A stretch of DNA of 6,705 nt from positions 1 to 6,705 of the forward strand of contig JANMVV010000383.1 in assembly GCA_031392925.1 (NCBI GenBank), in the 5' to 3' direction. A model generated the notes under the pieces. The model did not search any database, was not told the DNA's origin, and saw only the letters and a program-made list of their open reading frames with translations. The position numbers and the translations under genes were made by a program. Position 1 is the first letter of the stretch. The number at the start of each line of letters is the position of its first letter. Source of the stretch: JAGNNV01 sp031392925. Lineage in GTDB: Bacteria > Acidobacteriota > Vicinamibacteria > Fen-336 > JAGNNV01. Positions 6,226 to 6,705 of this stretch are shown here, one piece after another.

Positions 6226-6705
6226 TCAGCAGGCCTTGGGCCGGGGCTTCGCCATTTCCTTCTGGGCTTCCTTGCCCACGAACTGCGCGGCCTTGGAAGC
6301 GTTCTCGGCCATGCGGTCGGCGGTCTCGGCGCACATCTTCTTGAGTGCGGAAGAGCGGCGGCCGATGGCGCCAAGGGCGTAGGCGGCCGCCTTCTTCACG
6401 AAGAGACGGTCGTCGTTGCCGCAGCGCTCGATGATGGGAATGAACCGATGGAACTGGGAATCGTCGGCCTTGGGCTCGAAGTCGGCGAGGGCGCCCATGA
6501 GGGTGAACCCGGCCTTCTTGACGAACTCTTCCTTGCGATCGGTCCAGACCACGCAACGGCCCCAGGAGAACTGGGTGGCGTGGAAGAGGTTGAAGCAGCA
6601 GTTGTCGCAGATGGCCTGCGAGTCGAACTGGCGCGCCCAGCGGTCCATCTGGACCTTGGTGACCTTCTCCGGCTCGTCGATGAGGGAGGCGAGAAGGCGC
6701 GCGTC
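6226..6705 (-). CDS. DNA alkylation repair protein, AlkD-like HEAT-repeat family; 5' end outside the window
   Basis: The last 159 residues of a DNA alkylation repair family protein (PF08713 group, related to AlkD, which excises alkylated purines such as 7-methylguanine and 3-methyladenine) are visible. The reading frame is open to the right edge, so the N-terminal portion (probably 60-90 residues, judging from family length of about 220-240) and the start codon are missing. Family-like blocks are LLASLIDEPEKVTKVQMDRW (visible residues 4-23), FDSQAICDNCCFNLF, EEFVKKAGFTLMGALADF and RLFVKKAAAYALGAIGRRS. The two FVKKA segments mark successive HEAT-type helical repeats. The C-terminus is Lys/Ala-rich and ends PRPKAC. 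Seven cysteines in the visible part, including CDNCC, are notable. This gene appears to lead the operon in this window, with the methyltransferase GTG 10 nt after its stop. Catalytic residues are not assigned because this subfamily aligns weakly with AlkD by eye. Confidence 0.88.
   Translation of the reverse strand, partial: DARLLASLIDEPEKVTKVQMDRWARQFDSQAICDNCCFNLFHATQFSWGRCVVWTDRKEEFVKKAGFTLMGALADFEPKADDSQFHRFIPIIERCGNDDRLFVKKAAAYALGAIGRRSSALKKMCAETADRMAENASKAAQFVGKEAQKEMAKPRPKAC

Noticed and set aside
5828..6556. 242-codon minus-strand ORF spanning the repair and methyltransferase genes
   Set aside because: It is an out-of-frame Arg-rich shadow that overlaps two well-supported genes and has no motif of its own.

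Overview
This 6,705-bp GC-rich window carries five protein-coding genes, all on the minus strand, so transcription runs from the right edge to the left edge. It looks like a bacterial chromosome, with short intergenic gaps, GTG starts, mostly G/C third codon positions and ordinary housekeeping or export families. The phylum cannot be fixed from the sequence. The secreted Ntn-hydrolase and an intergenic-type palindrome starting CGTCATCCC and ending CCAGA would fit a proteobacterium-like or other Gram-negative lineage, but this is only an impression.

Layout in transcription order: (1) the 3' 159 codons of a DNA alkylation repair protein (AlkD-like HEAT-repeat glycosylase family), entering from the right edge; (2) an RlmD/RumA-type 23S rRNA (uracil-5-)-methyltransferase with a TRAM domain and Fe-S cysteines, whose most supportable start is a GTG 10 nt after the first gene; (3) a short RNase D-like DEDDy 3'-5' exonuclease, 40 nt further on, whose Shine-Dalgarno lies inside a strong hairpin; (4) a one-polypeptide ThrE-type threonine/serine exporter 12 nt later; (5) after a 130-nt gap, a penicillin acylase-family Ntn-hydrolase with an export signal. 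This last gene is 811 codons long in the window and lacks only its extreme C-terminus.

Genes 1-4 are packed like an operon. Their shared themes are nucleic-acid repair or modification (alkylation repair, rRNA methylation, RNA 3'-end trimming) plus an amino-acid exporter. The acylase may be a separate unit. No clear promoter or U-tract terminator was seen.

Nothing here looks like an undescribed multi-gene system. The two most interesting signals are small: the hairpin that can bury the exonuclease ribosome-binding site, and a dispersed-repeat-like palindrome that appears to be translated in frame as the N-terminal extension of the methyltransferase. Long plus-strand ORFs of 496-547 codons are antisense shadows of the real genes.
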